Assembly (NCBI GenBank): GCA_903907865.1
Contig: CAIVPR010000027.1
Location: forward strand, 1 to 64,000
Direction: 5' to 3'
Length of the DNA: 64,000 bases
DNA from: an uncultured Acidobacteriia bacterium
GTDB lineage: Bacteria > Acidobacteriota > Terriglobia > Bryobacterales > Bryobacteraceae
The position numbers and the translations under genes were made by a program. Below the pieces are notes generated by a model. That model saw only the letters and a list, made by a program, of their open reading frames with translations, made no database searches and was not told the DNA's origin. Below, piece by piece: positions 19,660 through 28,950 of the stretch (positions are counted from its first letter, which is position 1; every line of letters begins with the position of its first letter).

Positions 19660-19759
19660 CCCCCTAGCCAATCACTCCACCTTGGCCGACACCCGCGAAC
19701 GACCGCTCCTCACAAAGCCGAGCCGCGACCGCAAGGGAGTGTTTCTTCAGGGCACAAAA

Positions 19760-19802
19760 AAAGGGCGGCACCCGGAGACCTGCTCCCCGGATGCCGCCCT
19801 TT
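19760..19802. terminator. Bidirectional intrinsic terminator
   Basis: A 16-bp inverted repeat with one mismatch (AAAGGGCGGCAcCCGG against CCGGATGCCGCCCTTT) surrounds a loop of about 11 bases. It is flanked by an A-run on the left and T-richness on the right. It lies between the convergent SMP-30 gene and the second Oar-like receptor gene, so it can stop both transcripts. Confidence 0.85.
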
Positions 19803-19820
19803 CATTTCCCGCAGTCCCGC

Positions 19821-22800
19821 CTAGAAGATAATCTTCAGCGCCAACTGCACGTTAAACGGTTCGCCGGCACCAATGCCGGTCGCGCCGTTCGCGTCGCCGA
19901 TCGTGTCACCGATCCGCCCGAAGCTGCCCGAGCTGAACGTACCATTCGGATTCGGCAGGTTACGGCGGTTGAAGATGTTGAACATCTCCACCCGGAACTG
20001 GCTCGAAATCCGCTCGGTGATCGGCGTGTTCTTAAAGACCGAGAAGTCGACAGTCGCGAACCCCGGTCCATGGAACTGGTTCCGCTTCTCGTTGCCGAAC
20101 GTGCCCGGAGCCGGAGTCGCGAAGGCCGCCGGATTGAGCCACTGCACGTAACCGCCGCTGGTGATGGAGTGGTCCGTGTTGGCAAACGGGTCGCCGACGA
20201 CATCCACGCGGTCCTTGCCTTCGAACGTGCCGCTGTAGTTCTTGCCAGCGGAAACCGTGAACGGAACGCCGGTGTAGAACGACATCAGCGAGTTCACCTG
20301 CCAGCCCTTGACCAGCTTCTTCGGTCCACCGGAAAACGGCAGATCGTAGCTGAGGTAGCTGGTGACGGTGCTACGGACGTCGAAGCTCGAGTTGCCGTAG
20401 TCGCCGCGCAGGTTCGTGCTGTTGGTCGGAGTCTGGCCGCGGACGGCGGAGGCGTCGTCCTGAGCATGGCCGAGGGTGTAGTTGAACTTGCCGATCAGCC
20501 CGTGCCAACCGGAGGTGCGGATGCTGGCGATCAAGCCGTCATAGTGCGAGTTCGCCCCGCTTTCCACCTGGTTGATGGTGGCGTAGTTGGGGAAGGTCGA
20601 GTAGAACGGACGCGTCACCGCCTGGGCATTGCGGTTGGCGTTGATGCCCAGGGTGTTGGCCGGAATCTGGTTGACGTCCAGCACCGTGAGCAAGTGGCGT
20701 CCCAAGCTGCCCGCGTAGCCGAACTCGGCAACCACTCCGTTGCTCACCTGATATTGGGCGGTGAGGGAGTAGTTCTGCAGCGAGGCGATCTTGAAGTCCT
20801 GGTCCACCGAGAAAATACCGTAAGGGGGCGGAGGAAGCTTCGGATTGCCGAAAACGGGCTGGCCCGAAACGATGGTGTAGTTCGAGGTCGTCGTCGAGAA
20901 GATCGGGCTGGCCCCTGCCGGGTTGTAGATGACGCCGGTCGCGCCGCTGTTTGGCGGACGGTTGTCGCCGAAAGCGTTCAGTGCCGGAGAGTCATAGTAG
21001 ACGCCGTAGCTGCCGCGAACAACCAGTTTGTTGCTCTTGCCGGGCGTGTAGGCGAAGCCGAAGCGGGGCGCGATGTTCCCGTAACGCTTCGGGAAGAGCG
21101 ACTTCAGGCCGCCGTTGCCGCCCACGAACACGATTCCCTTGCCCGGCTGGAAGACTGAGAACCGGCCCGAGTCGTCATAGAACGGTCCGAAGTACTCCCA
21201 GCGCAAGCCGTAGTTGAGCGTCAGGTTGTTGTTCACCTTGTAGGTGTCCTGGCCGAAGAACGAGAGCGTGTTCATCTTGTACACGTCCTGCATCTGGCCC
21301 ACCTGGATGCTGGAGGAGAGCACCTTGCCCGAGAGGAAGTCGGCCAAGCTCTTCAAGTTGTTGGAAACCGAAGCGTCGTTCGCCCACGGCCCTTGCGTGC
21401 CGTCGAAATTGAACGTGCCGAGCGAATTGCGCTGGTAGAACACGTCGAGGTTCGCGTGACGGATCTCGCCGCCGAAACGGAACTGGTGTTTTCCCGTGTT
21501 GTAGCTGACCGTCTCCGTCAAGTGGCCCGTGGTGTCGATGCGGCCGAGCGGCGGCGTCAACCCGATGGAGTCGAAGCCGTTGACGTTGATGTTCGGCGAG
21601 CCGTGCAGGCTGCCGCTCACGCCCGTATTCAAGCCTGCAGCAATGGGGTCGAAGCCGGTGTTGAAATCCTGGAACGTCTGCTTGAAGTAGTTCACGCCGA
21701 CCAAGGTCTGGACGACCAGCGACGGAGTGATCACGGCATTCTCAACCAGCGAGAAATTGTGCATGCGGCTCGGCGCGACCTGGTAGTAGTCCTTATAAGG
21801 AGATCCCACCGGCGCGGTCTGTGCGCCCGTGCCCACAAAGTAACGGAACGCCAGGTTGTTCTTCTGGTTGATCGCGTAGTCGATCTTGCCGATGCCGTTG
21901 TCGCTGAAGTTGTCGCTGACGTCGGACCCGAAGTAGTTGTTCGTCGTCGCAGGACCCGTGCGGCCACGACCGGGCCAGAACGAGAGCAGGTTCGTCGCCA
22001 CCGGATTGACCGGCACGTTGTACTTCTGAAGGACCGCCGTCGCCGCCGTCACCCAAGCCGCCGAGGGCTCGGTGGCGCTGTTGGCGTTGCCGACGATGAA
22101 CTTCTGGCGCTCGTAAGTCAGGAAGTAGAAGAGCTTGTCCTTGATGATCTTGCCGCCCACGGACGTGCCGAACTGGTTGTCCTTGAGCTTCGGCTTGGCC
22201 GCTCCGGCGGGCGCGAACGGGGTGTTCTGGGCCAGCGCGTCGTTGCGGTTGAAGTAGTAGAGTGTTCCGTGCAGCGAGTTCGTGCCGGACTTGATCACCA
22301 TGTTGACCGATCCACCGCCGTTACGGCCAGCCTCGGCGTTTGCCTGGCTCTGGACAGAGAACTGGTCGATGGCGTCGATGGGCAGCAACGTGCCGGCCAC
22401 GCCGGAGACGCCGCCCTGGTTGACCGCGACGGCGTTGTGCCACGCGTCGTTGTTATCGGCACCATCGATCTGCTGGTTGGTCTGCATGGTGCGCGCGCCG
22501 TTGAGCGAGCCCGCGCCGTTGACGCCCGGAGCCAGCTTGATGAGCTGCGTGAAATCGCGCCCATTCAGCGGCATTTCCTGGACGGCCTTGTTCGGGATTA
22601 CTTGGTTAACGGTCGAAGTGTCCGTTTCGATGCTCACCGTGGTGGCGCTGACTTCCACCGATTCGGCGGCTGACTTCACGCGCAGCGAAAGCTTCAAACT
22701 GGTCACCCTGCCAACCTCGACGGCGACGCCATCCATCTTGAGGCGGTCAAAACCGGCAAGCGAGGCGGAAAGGTCGTAGAGGCCGAGTGGAAGGTCGGGG

Positions 22801-23000
22801 AACGTAAATTCGCCAGCCTTGGATGTGCTGCCTTCGCGATGGAGGCCTGTGCCTTTGTTGGTGATTTCGACCGCGGCTCCGGCCACAACAGCGCCGGACG
22901 GATCAGTGACGGTACCGATGATGCCGCCCCGGAAGGTTTGCGGCAGGCAGGGCAGCGCGCTGAGAATGAGCAGCGTGCCCGCCAGAATTCCTGATTTCAT
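19821..23000 (-). CDS. Oar-like TonB-dependent outer membrane receptor 2
   Basis: 1059 residues. The signal peptide (TLLILSALPCLPQTFRGG) leads into a carboxypeptidase-regulatory domain (about 25-110, GGIIGTVTDPSGAVVAGAAV). The plug has MPLNGRDFTQLIKLAPGVNG, and the barrel ends in NVQLALKIIF with terminal Phe. It is a second member of the same receptor class as the gene at 8259, but the plug and barrel differ enough to indicate a different substrate. A sulfatase and a TIM-barrel epimerase gene lie upstream on the same strand, which hints at a polysaccharide-derived ligand; this is inference only. Confidence 0.93.
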   Translation of the reverse strand: MKSGILAGTLLILSALPCLPQTFRGGIIGTVTDPSGAVVAGAAVEITNKGTGLHREGSTSKAGEFTFPDLPLGLYDLSASLAGFDRLKMDGVAVEVGRVTSLKLSLRVKSAAESVEVSATTVSIETDTSTVNQVIPNKAVQEMPLNGRDFTQLIKLAPGVNGAGSLNGARTMQTNQQIDGADNNDAWHNAVAVNQGGVSGVAGTLLPIDAIDQFSVQSQANAEAGRNGGGSVNMVIKSGTNSLHGTLYYFNRNDALAQNTPFAPAGAAKPKLKDNQFGTSVGGKIIKDKLFYFLTYERQKFIVGNANSATEPSAAWVTAATAVLQKYNVPVNPVATNLLSFWPGRGRTGPATTNNYFGSDVSDNFSDNGIGKIDYAINQKNNLAFRYFVGTGAQTAPVGSPYKDYYQVAPSRMHNFSLVENAVITPSLVVQTLVGVNYFKQTFQDFNTGFDPIAAGLNTGVSGSLHGSPNINVNGFDSIGLTPPLGRIDTTGHLTETVSYNTGKHQFRFGGEIRHANLDVFYQRNSLGTFNFDGTQGPWANDASVSNNLKSLADFLSGKVLSSSIQVGQMQDVYKMNTLSFFGQDTYKVNNNLTLNYGLRWEYFGPFYDDSGRFSVFQPGKGIVFVGGNGGLKSLFPKRYGNIAPRFGFAYTPGKSNKLVVRGSYGVYYDSPALNAFGDNRPPNSGATGVIYNPAGASPIFSTTTSNYTIVSGQPVFGNPKLPPPPYGIFSVDQDFKIASLQNYSLTAQYQVSNGVVAEFGYAGSLGRHLLTVLDVNQIPANTLGINANRNAQAVTRPFYSTFPNYATINQVESGANSHYDGLIASIRTSGWHGLIGKFNYTLGHAQDDASAVRGQTPTNSTNLRGDYGNSSFDVRSTVTSYLSYDLPFSGGPKKLVKGWQVNSLMSFYTGVPFTVSAGKNYSGTFEGKDRVDVVGDPFANTDHSITSGGYVQWLNPAAFATPAPGTFGNEKRNQFHGPGFATVDFSVFKNTPITERISSQFRVEMFNIFNRRNLPNPNGTFSSGSFGRIGDTIGDANGATGIGAGEPFNVQLALKIIF

Positions 23001-23103
23001 AAAACCCCTTGTACACGATTGGAAGAAGTCGTTTCAACCAAGGCCAGACGGGGGCTGCGTCAAAAGGAAGATGCGGCTGAAACGCTAATTGGAGGATAAC
23101 ACG

Positions 23104-23349
23104 CTACGGGTTTGTTTTTCCGGCTTGTGGACCCGGAATGCCATTGGAGAAGAGGGTGAGCGGCTTGGGAGCCTCGATGGGCGGGAGCTTGCCGCGCGAG
23201 CGGGCGATGCTGATCGACGCGAGACCGCCATTAAAGACGAGTAGGAAGGCGCTCCACCACACGATTCTTCCCCGGAGGCCCCACAAGAGGAGGCAGAACA
23301 GGGTGCCGATCAGCGCGCCGAGCAACCAGTAACGAAGTCCCTTCGACAT
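23104..23349 (-). CDS. Small two-helix membrane protein
   Basis: 81 residues with two hydrophobic segments (YWLLGALIGTLFCLLLWGL and WWSAFLLVFNGGLASISIA) and a charged/proline-rich cytosolic-type tail. No family was recognised. It lies on the same strand between the epimerase and receptor genes, with about 20 bases to its upstream neighbour, so it may be part of that transcript. The reading frame is short, but the hydropathy pattern is convincing. Confidence 0.6.
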   Translation of the reverse strand: MSKGLRYWLLGALIGTLFCLLLWGLRGRIVWWSAFLLVFNGGLASISIARSRGKLPPIEAPKPLTLFSNGIPGPQAGKTNP

Positions 23350-23370
23350 CGGCCCTATTCTACTCCTCCC

Positions 23371-24183
23371 TCAGAATGCGCGCCAAGCCGCCATCGAACG
23401 GCGCAGATTTTCCTCAAGGTCGCCCTTGACGTTGTAGCACTGCAGGGCGATGGGCCCCTGATACCCCAATTTCCTAACCTTGGCCACAAAAGCCTTGGTG
23501 TCGTACGCGCCCCGGTCCAGCGTCTGGATGAGCCGGTCCCAATCTCCATCATGCTCGGCCCCGTTGATGCTGACCATGAACGTGTGCGGCAGCGCCTGTT
23601 TGAGCCTCGCGTCCAGATTCGCCTCGTCACCGCTGCGCAGCCAGTGGCAGAGGTTGAATACCAGCCCCAGATTAGGCCGGTTGGCCTTCTCGATCACCCG
23701 CAGCGCGTCCTCGATCCGCGCCACATGCATTCCGTAATGCGGGTACAGCGCCATCTTGAGCCCCGCCTTCGCCGCCATGTCAGCCACTTCGCGGACCACC
23801 TTCACCGCAACCTCGTCCCCCGTCGCGACCTGCTTGTCCGGTGTCTTGCCGTTGATCGTGAACGTCACCAGCGCCCCTGTGCCGCGCAGTTGCTCGATGG
23901 CGGCGGGCAATCCGGGGTCGTAGCCCGGCTTGGCGTCCGATAGGTTCATACCCGTGTAGATCCCGACCACCTTCAGCCCCGCGGCCTTGTGCAACGCCAC
24001 CAGTTCCGGGATCTGCCGGGTGCCGGAGTAGAAGATGCCGGCATAACCGGTCTTTTTGGTCAGTTCGACCTGCTGCTCCACGGTCAAAGCACCGCGACCG
24101 GCACCGTTGTCGAAGACGTAAAGGGGGCCGTCTGCGGCTAGCACGAGTCCGCTGAAAAGCAATGCCGTTGTAAGAAGTCTCAT
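23371..24183 (-). CDS. Secreted sugar phosphate isomerase/epimerase-like TIM barrel
   Basis: 270 residues. A signal peptide (LLTTALLFSGLVLAAD) precedes an AP-endonuclease-2/xylose-isomerase-like barrel. Metal-site-like segments are seen: KMALYPHYGMH, LVFNLCHWLRSG and FMVSINGAEHDG. The family rearranges sugars or related polyols. The gene starts 12 bases after the sulfatase stop, so the two are very probably cotranscribed and may both act on a sulfated sugar in the periplasm. The exact reaction is unknown. Confidence 0.82.
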   Translation of the reverse strand: MRLLTTALLFSGLVLAADGPLYVFDNGAGRGALTVEQQVELTKKTGYAGIFYSGTRQIPELVALHKAAGLKVVGIYTGMNLSDAKPGYDPGLPAAIEQLRGTGALVTFTINGKTPDKQVATGDEVAVKVVREVADMAAKAGLKMALYPHYGMHVARIEDALRVIEKANRPNLGLVFNLCHWLRSGDEANLDARLKQALPHTFMVSINGAEHDGDWDRLIQTLDRGAYDTKAFVAKVRKLGYQGPIALQCYNVKGDLEENLRRSMAAWRAF

Positions 24184-24195
24184 TATGATTCCCTT

Positions 24196-25605
24196 CTACT
24201 GCAGCGCGTCCACCACCGGCTCCTTCGGCGAAGTCCCGTCGACCGGATTCACCTTCGCGCCCTTCGGAGCCGCCACCGGACCCTTCAACAGCGGGTCGTT
24301 GGTGCGCGCCATCCATTTCGCCAGACGCCCGCGCATCTCCCCCAGCGCCGCCGCCGATTTCGCGTCGGCCACCAAGTTGTTCTGCTCGGCGGGGTCAAAG
24401 ACGAGGTCGTACAGTTCCTCCTGCGCCAATTCCCGCTGCTTCCAGCCGTATTCGAGCCAGAGATCTTTGCTCGGACCGTCGTCGCAGTTCGGCAGCACCG
24501 CCGTCGCACGCCCCGCGAAGCGCCTGATGTACTTGTAGCGCTGGGTGCGGACGGCGCGGACCGGCTCGTACGAGGCGTGGTAGTTGACCTCGGCGAAAAC
24601 CTCGTCGTGGATCTCCTTCTTCTCGCCCCGCACGGCGGGCAGCAGCGATACCCCTTCGAGCCAGGCCGGTTTTTCGATCTGCAGAACCTCGCAGAGAGTC
24701 GGAAAGACGTCCAAGTGCGAAACCATCGCGTCGCAGACCTTGCCTCCCTGGAAATCACTGGCCGCCGGTCCGCGCATGGCCAGCGACACGCCCCAACCCG
24801 CATCGGTCAGATTGCACTTCATGCGCGGGAACGCGATGCCGTGGTCCGTGGTGCTGATAACGAGGGTATTCTCGGCGAGGCCGTTTCGTTCGAGCGCATC
24901 TAGGACCATGCCGACGCCCCGGTCGAGCAGCCGGGCGCTGGCGCGGAAACCGGCCATGTCGCGACGTGTCTCCAGCGTGTCGGGCATCGGCGTCGGCGGC
25001 TGGAGGTAGCGGGGATCGTCGTCGGCGGTGGGCTCGGGGTATTCGCGGTGGGTTTCGAAGAAGCCGACATCAAGGAAGAAGGGCTGCGAAGGCCGCGAAT
25101 CCAGAAACCTCGCGGCGACCGGCGCGACCACGGCGGCGGCGGTGCCCTTCGGGCTGATGACCTCGTCATATCCGATCTTGGCCGGGTCGCTCGCGACATG
25201 CTGTAGTCCGGCGAGCACGGACCGATACCCGGCCTTGCGCAAGGTGTGGACGATGTGCCGGTTGTAGTCGGTCAGTGAGAAGCCCCGGTGCGCGAGGCCG
25301 AGCATGCCGTTCTGGTGGGCGCACTGGCCGGTAAGCAACGAGGCGCGACTGGGCGAACAGGTGGGCGCGGCGCTGAAAGCCTGGCGGAAAAGGACTCCCT
25401 CGGTGGCGAGCTTGGCGATGCGCGGCGTGGGGACGTTGTGCCCGTAAGGCTGGAGGTAGCGACCGGAATCGTGGGAGTGGATGTAGACGATGTTCGGACG
25501 GTTGGCGGGTCGCGTTTGCGCCTCAGTCTGGGCTGCAGCGCCCAATCCGGCGACCCCCAACCCGGCAGCGCCTCCGATGAACTGTCTGCGGGATTTCACA
25601 TGCAA
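24196..25605 (-). CDS. Tat-exported sulfatase
   Basis: 469 residues. The N-terminus SRRQFIGGAAGLGVAGLGAAA is a twin-arginine signal. The sulfatase signature CSPSRASLLTG begins at about Cys83, the residue converted to formylglycine. The opening IVYIHSHDSGRYLQPYGH and the later STTDHGIAFPRMK place it with N-sulfoglucosamine-sulfohydrolase-like members of the alkaline phosphatase superfamily. It would hydrolyse sulfate esters or sulfamates outside the cytoplasm. No formylglycine-generating enzyme gene is in the window. The epimerase gene follows 12 bases downstream. Confidence 0.93.
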   Translation of the reverse strand: MHVKSRRQFIGGAAGLGVAGLGAAAQTEAQTRPANRPNIVYIHSHDSGRYLQPYGHNVPTPRIAKLATEGVLFRQAFSAAPTCSPSRASLLTGQCAHQNGMLGLAHRGFSLTDYNRHIVHTLRKAGYRSVLAGLQHVASDPAKIGYDEVISPKGTAAAVVAPVAARFLDSRPSQPFFLDVGFFETHREYPEPTADDDPRYLQPPTPMPDTLETRRDMAGFRASARLLDRGVGMVLDALERNGLAENTLVISTTDHGIAFPRMKCNLTDAGWGVSLAMRGPAASDFQGGKVCDAMVSHLDVFPTLCEVLQIEKPAWLEGVSLLPAVRGEKKEIHDEVFAEVNYHASYEPVRAVRTQRYKYIRRFAGRATAVLPNCDDGPSKDLWLEYGWKQRELAQEELYDLVFDPAEQNNLVADAKSAAALGEMRGRLAKWMARTNDPLLKGPVAAPKGAKVNPVDGTSPKEPVVDALQ

Positions 25606-25632
25606 TATGATATGACGCCGAGCCTCGGGACC

Positions 25633-26403
25633 CTACCCCTCCTCCAACCACCGCTCAAACCTCCGACCCGCCAACCCCTCCGGCGGTTCCACAAACCGGC
25701 CCTGCTGCAACATATCCTCGACATAGTCATACACCAACCCCACATCCGACTCGCTATTGATCGAGTGGAACCACAGCGAATGCCCCCGGAACTGGAGCAG
25801 GATCACATTCGCCAGCGGGCACGGCCCCAGGCACCCCGACACCGTCAGGTGGAACCGACGCCGCAATCCCCGCTGCTTCCACTGCCGCTTGAAACTCTCC
25901 AGCGGCAGCGCCGGGAATCCCTTCTCGGGGCGACCGCAGCAGCAGCCATGGCAGACAAACAGGTGCCCGTCGTGCACCCGGATCGGCCATTTCGACCCGT
26001 CCGCCCGCGCAACCCGGTTCATCGGACTCTGCCTGTACTGGTAGCTCACCCGGAATCCGGGCCGCAACTGCACCGGCTGGCCGTGCGGCGTGTGGCGGTA
26101 GGCGTCGGCCCAAGCTTCCTTGCGCTCGAACAGCGTCGGCACGTCCAGCAACCCCTTCGACAAAACCAGTTTCTCCAGCGCCGCCAACCAGTGCTGGTAG
26201 TATTCCGTCCCGTCGTCGGGCTCGCCCTGTTCCACCGCCGCGGCCAGCTCGGAAGCCAGCGCCTCGGCCCACTCTTTCCACGTAAACACGCCCTGCGCCG
26301 ACAGCCGCACCGCCATCGCGAACGCTTGCGCCTGCCACGGCTCGGCGAACACGGGACCGTCGGCGTCCCGCGGCAAATCCGGCAGATCCTCAAACCCGGT
26401 CAA
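25633..26403 (-). CDS. Nitrile hydratase activator fused to a [2Fe-2S] ferredoxin-like domain
   Basis: About 256 residues from a TTG at 26403 that overlaps nthB by 14 bases. Residues 1-115 match the cobalt-type nitrile hydratase activator (P14K-like): LPRDADGPVFAEPW, FTWKEWAEAL, YYQHWLAALEKL and FERKEAWADAYRHTPHG. After a linker, residues of about 145-235 form a thioredoxin-like ferredoxin domain with CHGCCCGR (Cys151, 154, 155, 156) and CLGPC (Cys191, 195). The activator inserts cobalt into the alpha subunit; the extra domain suggests a redox or metal-handling step in maturation. No ATG exists near the domain start, so the TTG choice rests on homologous starts. Confidence 0.85.
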   Translation of the reverse strand: MTGFEDLPDLPRDADGPVFAEPWQAQAFAMAVRLSAQGVFTWKEWAEALASELAAAVEQGEPDDGTEYYQHWLAALEKLVLSKGLLDVPTLFERKEAWADAYRHTPHGQPVQLRPGFRVSYQYRQSPMNRVARADGSKWPIRVHDGHLFVCHGCCCGRPEKGFPALPLESFKRQWKQRGLRRRFHLTVSGCLGPCPLANVILLQFRGHSLWFHSINSESDVGLVYDYVEDMLQQGRFVEPPEGLAGRRFERWLEEG

Positions 26404-27052
26404 GGTAGCTGTCCCACAGGTCGATATACACGAAGTCCCGCTCCGACGCCTGCTCCCCCCACAATTCCCGCGCCGCGAACCGCACTGAATAAAGGTGCTG
26501 CCGATTCTCCCCCAGCCCGTGCGCGTTGGTGTCGGGAAACACGTGTACCCCGTGGTCGACCGCCACGCACCCCGACTTCCCCCGCGCATACCGTGGCAAC
26601 CGCGTATGACCAATCGGGTTTATGTTGCGGGCGCGCACCTGGTCGCCCAAATGGAACAGCGGCGGAATCCCCGGCTCGTAACTGGGCGCGAGGAACCTAT
26701 TCAGCGCCACCGCCGGAACCTGCTCCACCGTCAACGGCGGCGTCGCGCGCACCGACCCCGGCGCCGGCCTCCCCGTCTCAAGCTCTTCGCCAGTCACCAA
26801 ACCGGTCTTCACCAGCAAATCCGCCAGCCGCACGAACCACTTCTCGTAGTAGCTCATCCGCAGATACTCGGCGGGCGGGATCAGCTCGATGTGGAACCGC
26901 CCCGTGTCGATGTTCCACTTCCGCCACATCCCGATCGCGCGGGTCATCACGAACGTGCGCCCCTCCCACTCCTCGTGGAAGACCGGCTCGTCGCGCTCGA
27001 CCTCAATGGGCCCCATGCCGTGCATCCCGCCCATGTCGTGGATGCCGTTCAT
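26390..27052 (-). CDS. nthB: Nitrile hydratase beta subunit
   Basis: 220 residues beginning [16 protein letters not shown], the family's hallmark N-terminus. [19 protein letters not shown] follows, and the C-terminal SH3-like domain contains [28 protein letters not shown] and [12 protein letters not shown]. It pairs with the alpha subunit to hydrate nitriles to amides in the cytosol. The ATG overlaps the nthA stop by four bases. The frame extends upstream, but that sequence is the shadow of nthA. Confidence 0.95.
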   Translation of the reverse strand: MNGIHDMGGMHGMGPIEVERDEPVFHEEWEGRTFVMTRAIGMWRKWNIDTGRFHIELIPPAEYLRMSYYEKWFVRLADLLVKTGLVTGEELETGRPAPGSVRATPPLTVEQVPAVALNRFLAPSYEPGIPPLFHLGDQVRARNINPIGHTRLPRYARGKSGCVAVDHGVHVFPDTNAHGLGENRQHLYSVRFAARELWGEQASERDFVYIDLWDSYLDRV

Positions 27053-27675
27053 AGCTTGGCCACCCCGACCCCCGCCTTGGCCACTCCAACCATAGCGTCC
27101 CGGGATACCAAGTCCGCCAATTCCTCCTCCGACATGCCCTCCGTGCCCGCCGGACGCTCCGGCAGCACCAGATATCGCAGTTCGGCGGTGCTGTCCCAGA
27201 CCCGCACCTCGACCTCGTCCGGCAGTTCCAACCCGAATTCCCGCAGCACCCCGCGCGGATCGATCACGGCGCGCGACCGGTACGGCGCGGACTTGTACCA
27301 GACCGGCGGCAGCCCCAGCACCGGCCACGGGTAGCAGGAGCAGAGCGTGCAGACGACCATGTTGTGGACCTGCGGCGTGTTTTCGAGTACCATCATGTGC
27401 TCGCCCTGTTCGGGGCGGTAGCCGAGTTCCGCGATGGCCTCGGGGGCGTTGGCGAGGAGGCGGGCCTTGTAGGCGGGATCGGACCAGGCGCGCGCGACGA
27501 CCCGAGCCCCGTTGCGCGGCCCGACCTTGTTTTCGTAGGTGTCGACCAGCGCGTCAAGCGCGGCGGGGTCCACCAAGCCCTTCTCGACCAGCAGGGACTC
27601 GAGGGCTTTGACCCGCAGGCTCATGTCCGAAGGGACCAATTGGTGTGTGTGATCCGCCGCCATTGGTGCCATCAT
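27049..27675 (-). CDS. nthA: Nitrile hydratase alpha subunit, cobalt type
   Basis: 208 residues. The metal-binding loop VCTLCSC (Cys109, Cys112, Cys114) has Thr in the third position, which marks the non-corrin cobalt class rather than the iron class (VCSLCSC). The surrounding [11 protein letters not shown] and [15 protein letters not shown] are conserved in the family. It is first in a three-gene operon with nthB and the activator, with four-base and 14-base overlaps. The start could be either of the first two ATG codons or the one at codon 5; no strong ribosome binding site decides. No amidase gene is adjacent. Confidence 0.96.
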   Translation of the reverse strand: MMAPMAADHTHQLVPSDMSLRVKALESLLVEKGLVDPAALDALVDTYENKVGPRNGARVVARAWSDPAYKARLLANAPEAIAELGYRPEQGEHMMVLENTPQVHNMVVCTLCSCYPWPVLGLPPVWYKSAPYRSRAVIDPRGVLREFGLELPDEVEVRVWDSTAELRYLVLPERPAGTEGMSEEELADLVSRDAMVGVAKAGVGVAKL

Positions 27676-27891
27676 CGCACGGGAGGGGTGGGGGGGCAGC
27701 CATTTCTCGTTACAAGCCGCTAGCGGTAGTCCTTGATCGGTTGCAACTGAGCCGATGATTTCTGATAGCGCGTTCCCACCGCCGCGCCCTCAGCTGGCCA
27801 GTCTCAGCGGCTCGGCTTAAGCACACTGTCACAGGTGACCTGATACCATCAGCGTTCAGGCGACAATTAGCCGCTTCCGGAGCAAAACGTC

Positions 27892-28950
27892 GTGAACCTC
27901 GCTTCCCTACCATTCTCCGCAATCAATCTGGCGGATCCCTTCTTTGACAGCCTGAAGGCTGACTACAAGGAGTTCGCCGATTGGTTCGCCAAGAAGTCCG
28001 CAGACGGCTCCAGCGTGTACGTCAGCCACGCCGAGAATAGCGTCAACGGATTCTTGTACCTGAAACGGGAAAGCGAGGCCGTCTCCGATGTTGAACCGCA
28101 ACTGCAAGCCCTGCCGCGGATCAAGGTGGGAACATTCAAGGTCGATGCGCATGGCACCCGGCTTGGTGAGCGTTTCATGAAGAAACTCTTCGACCACGCA
28201 ATGGATCTTGGCGTTGAGGAAGCATACGTGACCGTGTTCCCACGACACGGCGCGCTGATCGAACTGCTAAGACGTTACGGGTTCAAACAGGCCGCCGTCA
28301 AAAGAACCCACAATGGCGACGAATTGGTCCTTGTCCGCAGCTTCCAAACCTTCAGCAGTGACATCGTCCTAGACTACCCGTTCTTCTCGACCGCAGGTCG
28401 AAACTTCGCGATGCTGGGCATCTACCCGAACTGGCACACCCGCCTGTTCCCAGATTCAAAGCTGCACAACGAGCCACCAAACATCGTTAGGGATGTTTCC
28501 CACACCAACAGCATCCATAAAGTCTACCTCTGCGCGATGGAGGGAGTTCTTGGCCTCAAGCATGGGGACGTCCTGCTGATCTATCGCACGAAAGACAAGA
28601 ACTCGTCCGCGCCAGCTCACTATACGGCAGTCGTAACCTCCGTATGCGTCGTCGAAGAGGTGCGCCAGCTTAGATCATTCGCCAGTGTGGATGAGTTCAT
28701 TCGCTACGCCGATCCGTACAGCGTCTTCACCAAGGCCGAATTAGAGGATCTGTGGAAGACGAAGCGATACCCAAATGTGATCCGATTCACCTACAACGCA
28801 GCCTTCAAGCATCGGGTAACCCGCGCTGAGCTGCTCGAACAGGTCGGAATCCCGGCTGACGCGTACTCTGGATTCCAGTCCCTAACCCTGCCACAATTGC
28901 GCCACATCCTAGCCCTCGGAAAAGTCCATGAAAATCTTGCTATCGATTAA
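27892..28950 (+). CDS. GNAT acetyltransferase with C-terminal PUA/ASCH-like domain
   Basis: 352 residues. The first half is GNAT-like: a strand-helix pattern IKVGTFKVDAHGTRLGERF(M)KKLF corresponding to the acetyl-CoA loop, then EEAYVTVFPRHGALIELLRRYGF typical of the last GNAT elements. The second half (about 175-345) has GDVLLIYRT, TAVVTSVCVVEE and FTYNAAFKHRVTRAELLE, which suggests an EVE/PUA-type RNA-binding fold. The GTG start at 27892 has GGAGC about eight bases upstream. It overlaps the ASCH gene downstream by 23 bases. Base composition is visibly less GC-rich than the neighbours, which hints at transfer. The substrate is unknown. Confidence 0.75.
   Translation: MNLASLPFSAINLADPFFDSLKADYKEFADWFAKKSADGSSVYVSHAENSVNGFLYLKRESEAVSDVEPQLQALPRIKVGTFKVDAHGTRLGERFMKKLFDHAMDLGVEEAYVTVFPRHGALIELLRRYGFKQAAVKRTHNGDELVLVRSFQTFSSDIVLDYPFFSTAGRNFAMLGIYPNWHTRLFPDSKLHNEPPNIVRDVSHTNSIHKVYLCAMEGVLGLKHGDVLLIYRTKDKNSSAPAHYTAVVTSVCVVEEVRQLRSFASVDEFIRYADPYSVFTKAELEDLWKTKRYPNVIRFTYNAAFKHRVTRAELLEQVGIPADAYSGFQSLTLPQLRHILALGKVHENLAID

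Noticed and set aside
19791-21158. Long plus-strand frame across the second Oar-like receptor gene
   Set aside because: Antisense to a complete receptor gene, with no recognisable fold.
27827-27838. Palindrome GTCACAGGTGAC as an operator upstream of the GNAT gene
   Set aside because: It is short and unsupported by a partner site or a clear promoter; no nearby regulator is known.
27676-27891. Possible tRNA or small RNA in the divergent gap between nthA and the GNAT gene
   Set aside because: No cloverleaf, T-loop or terminator was found.
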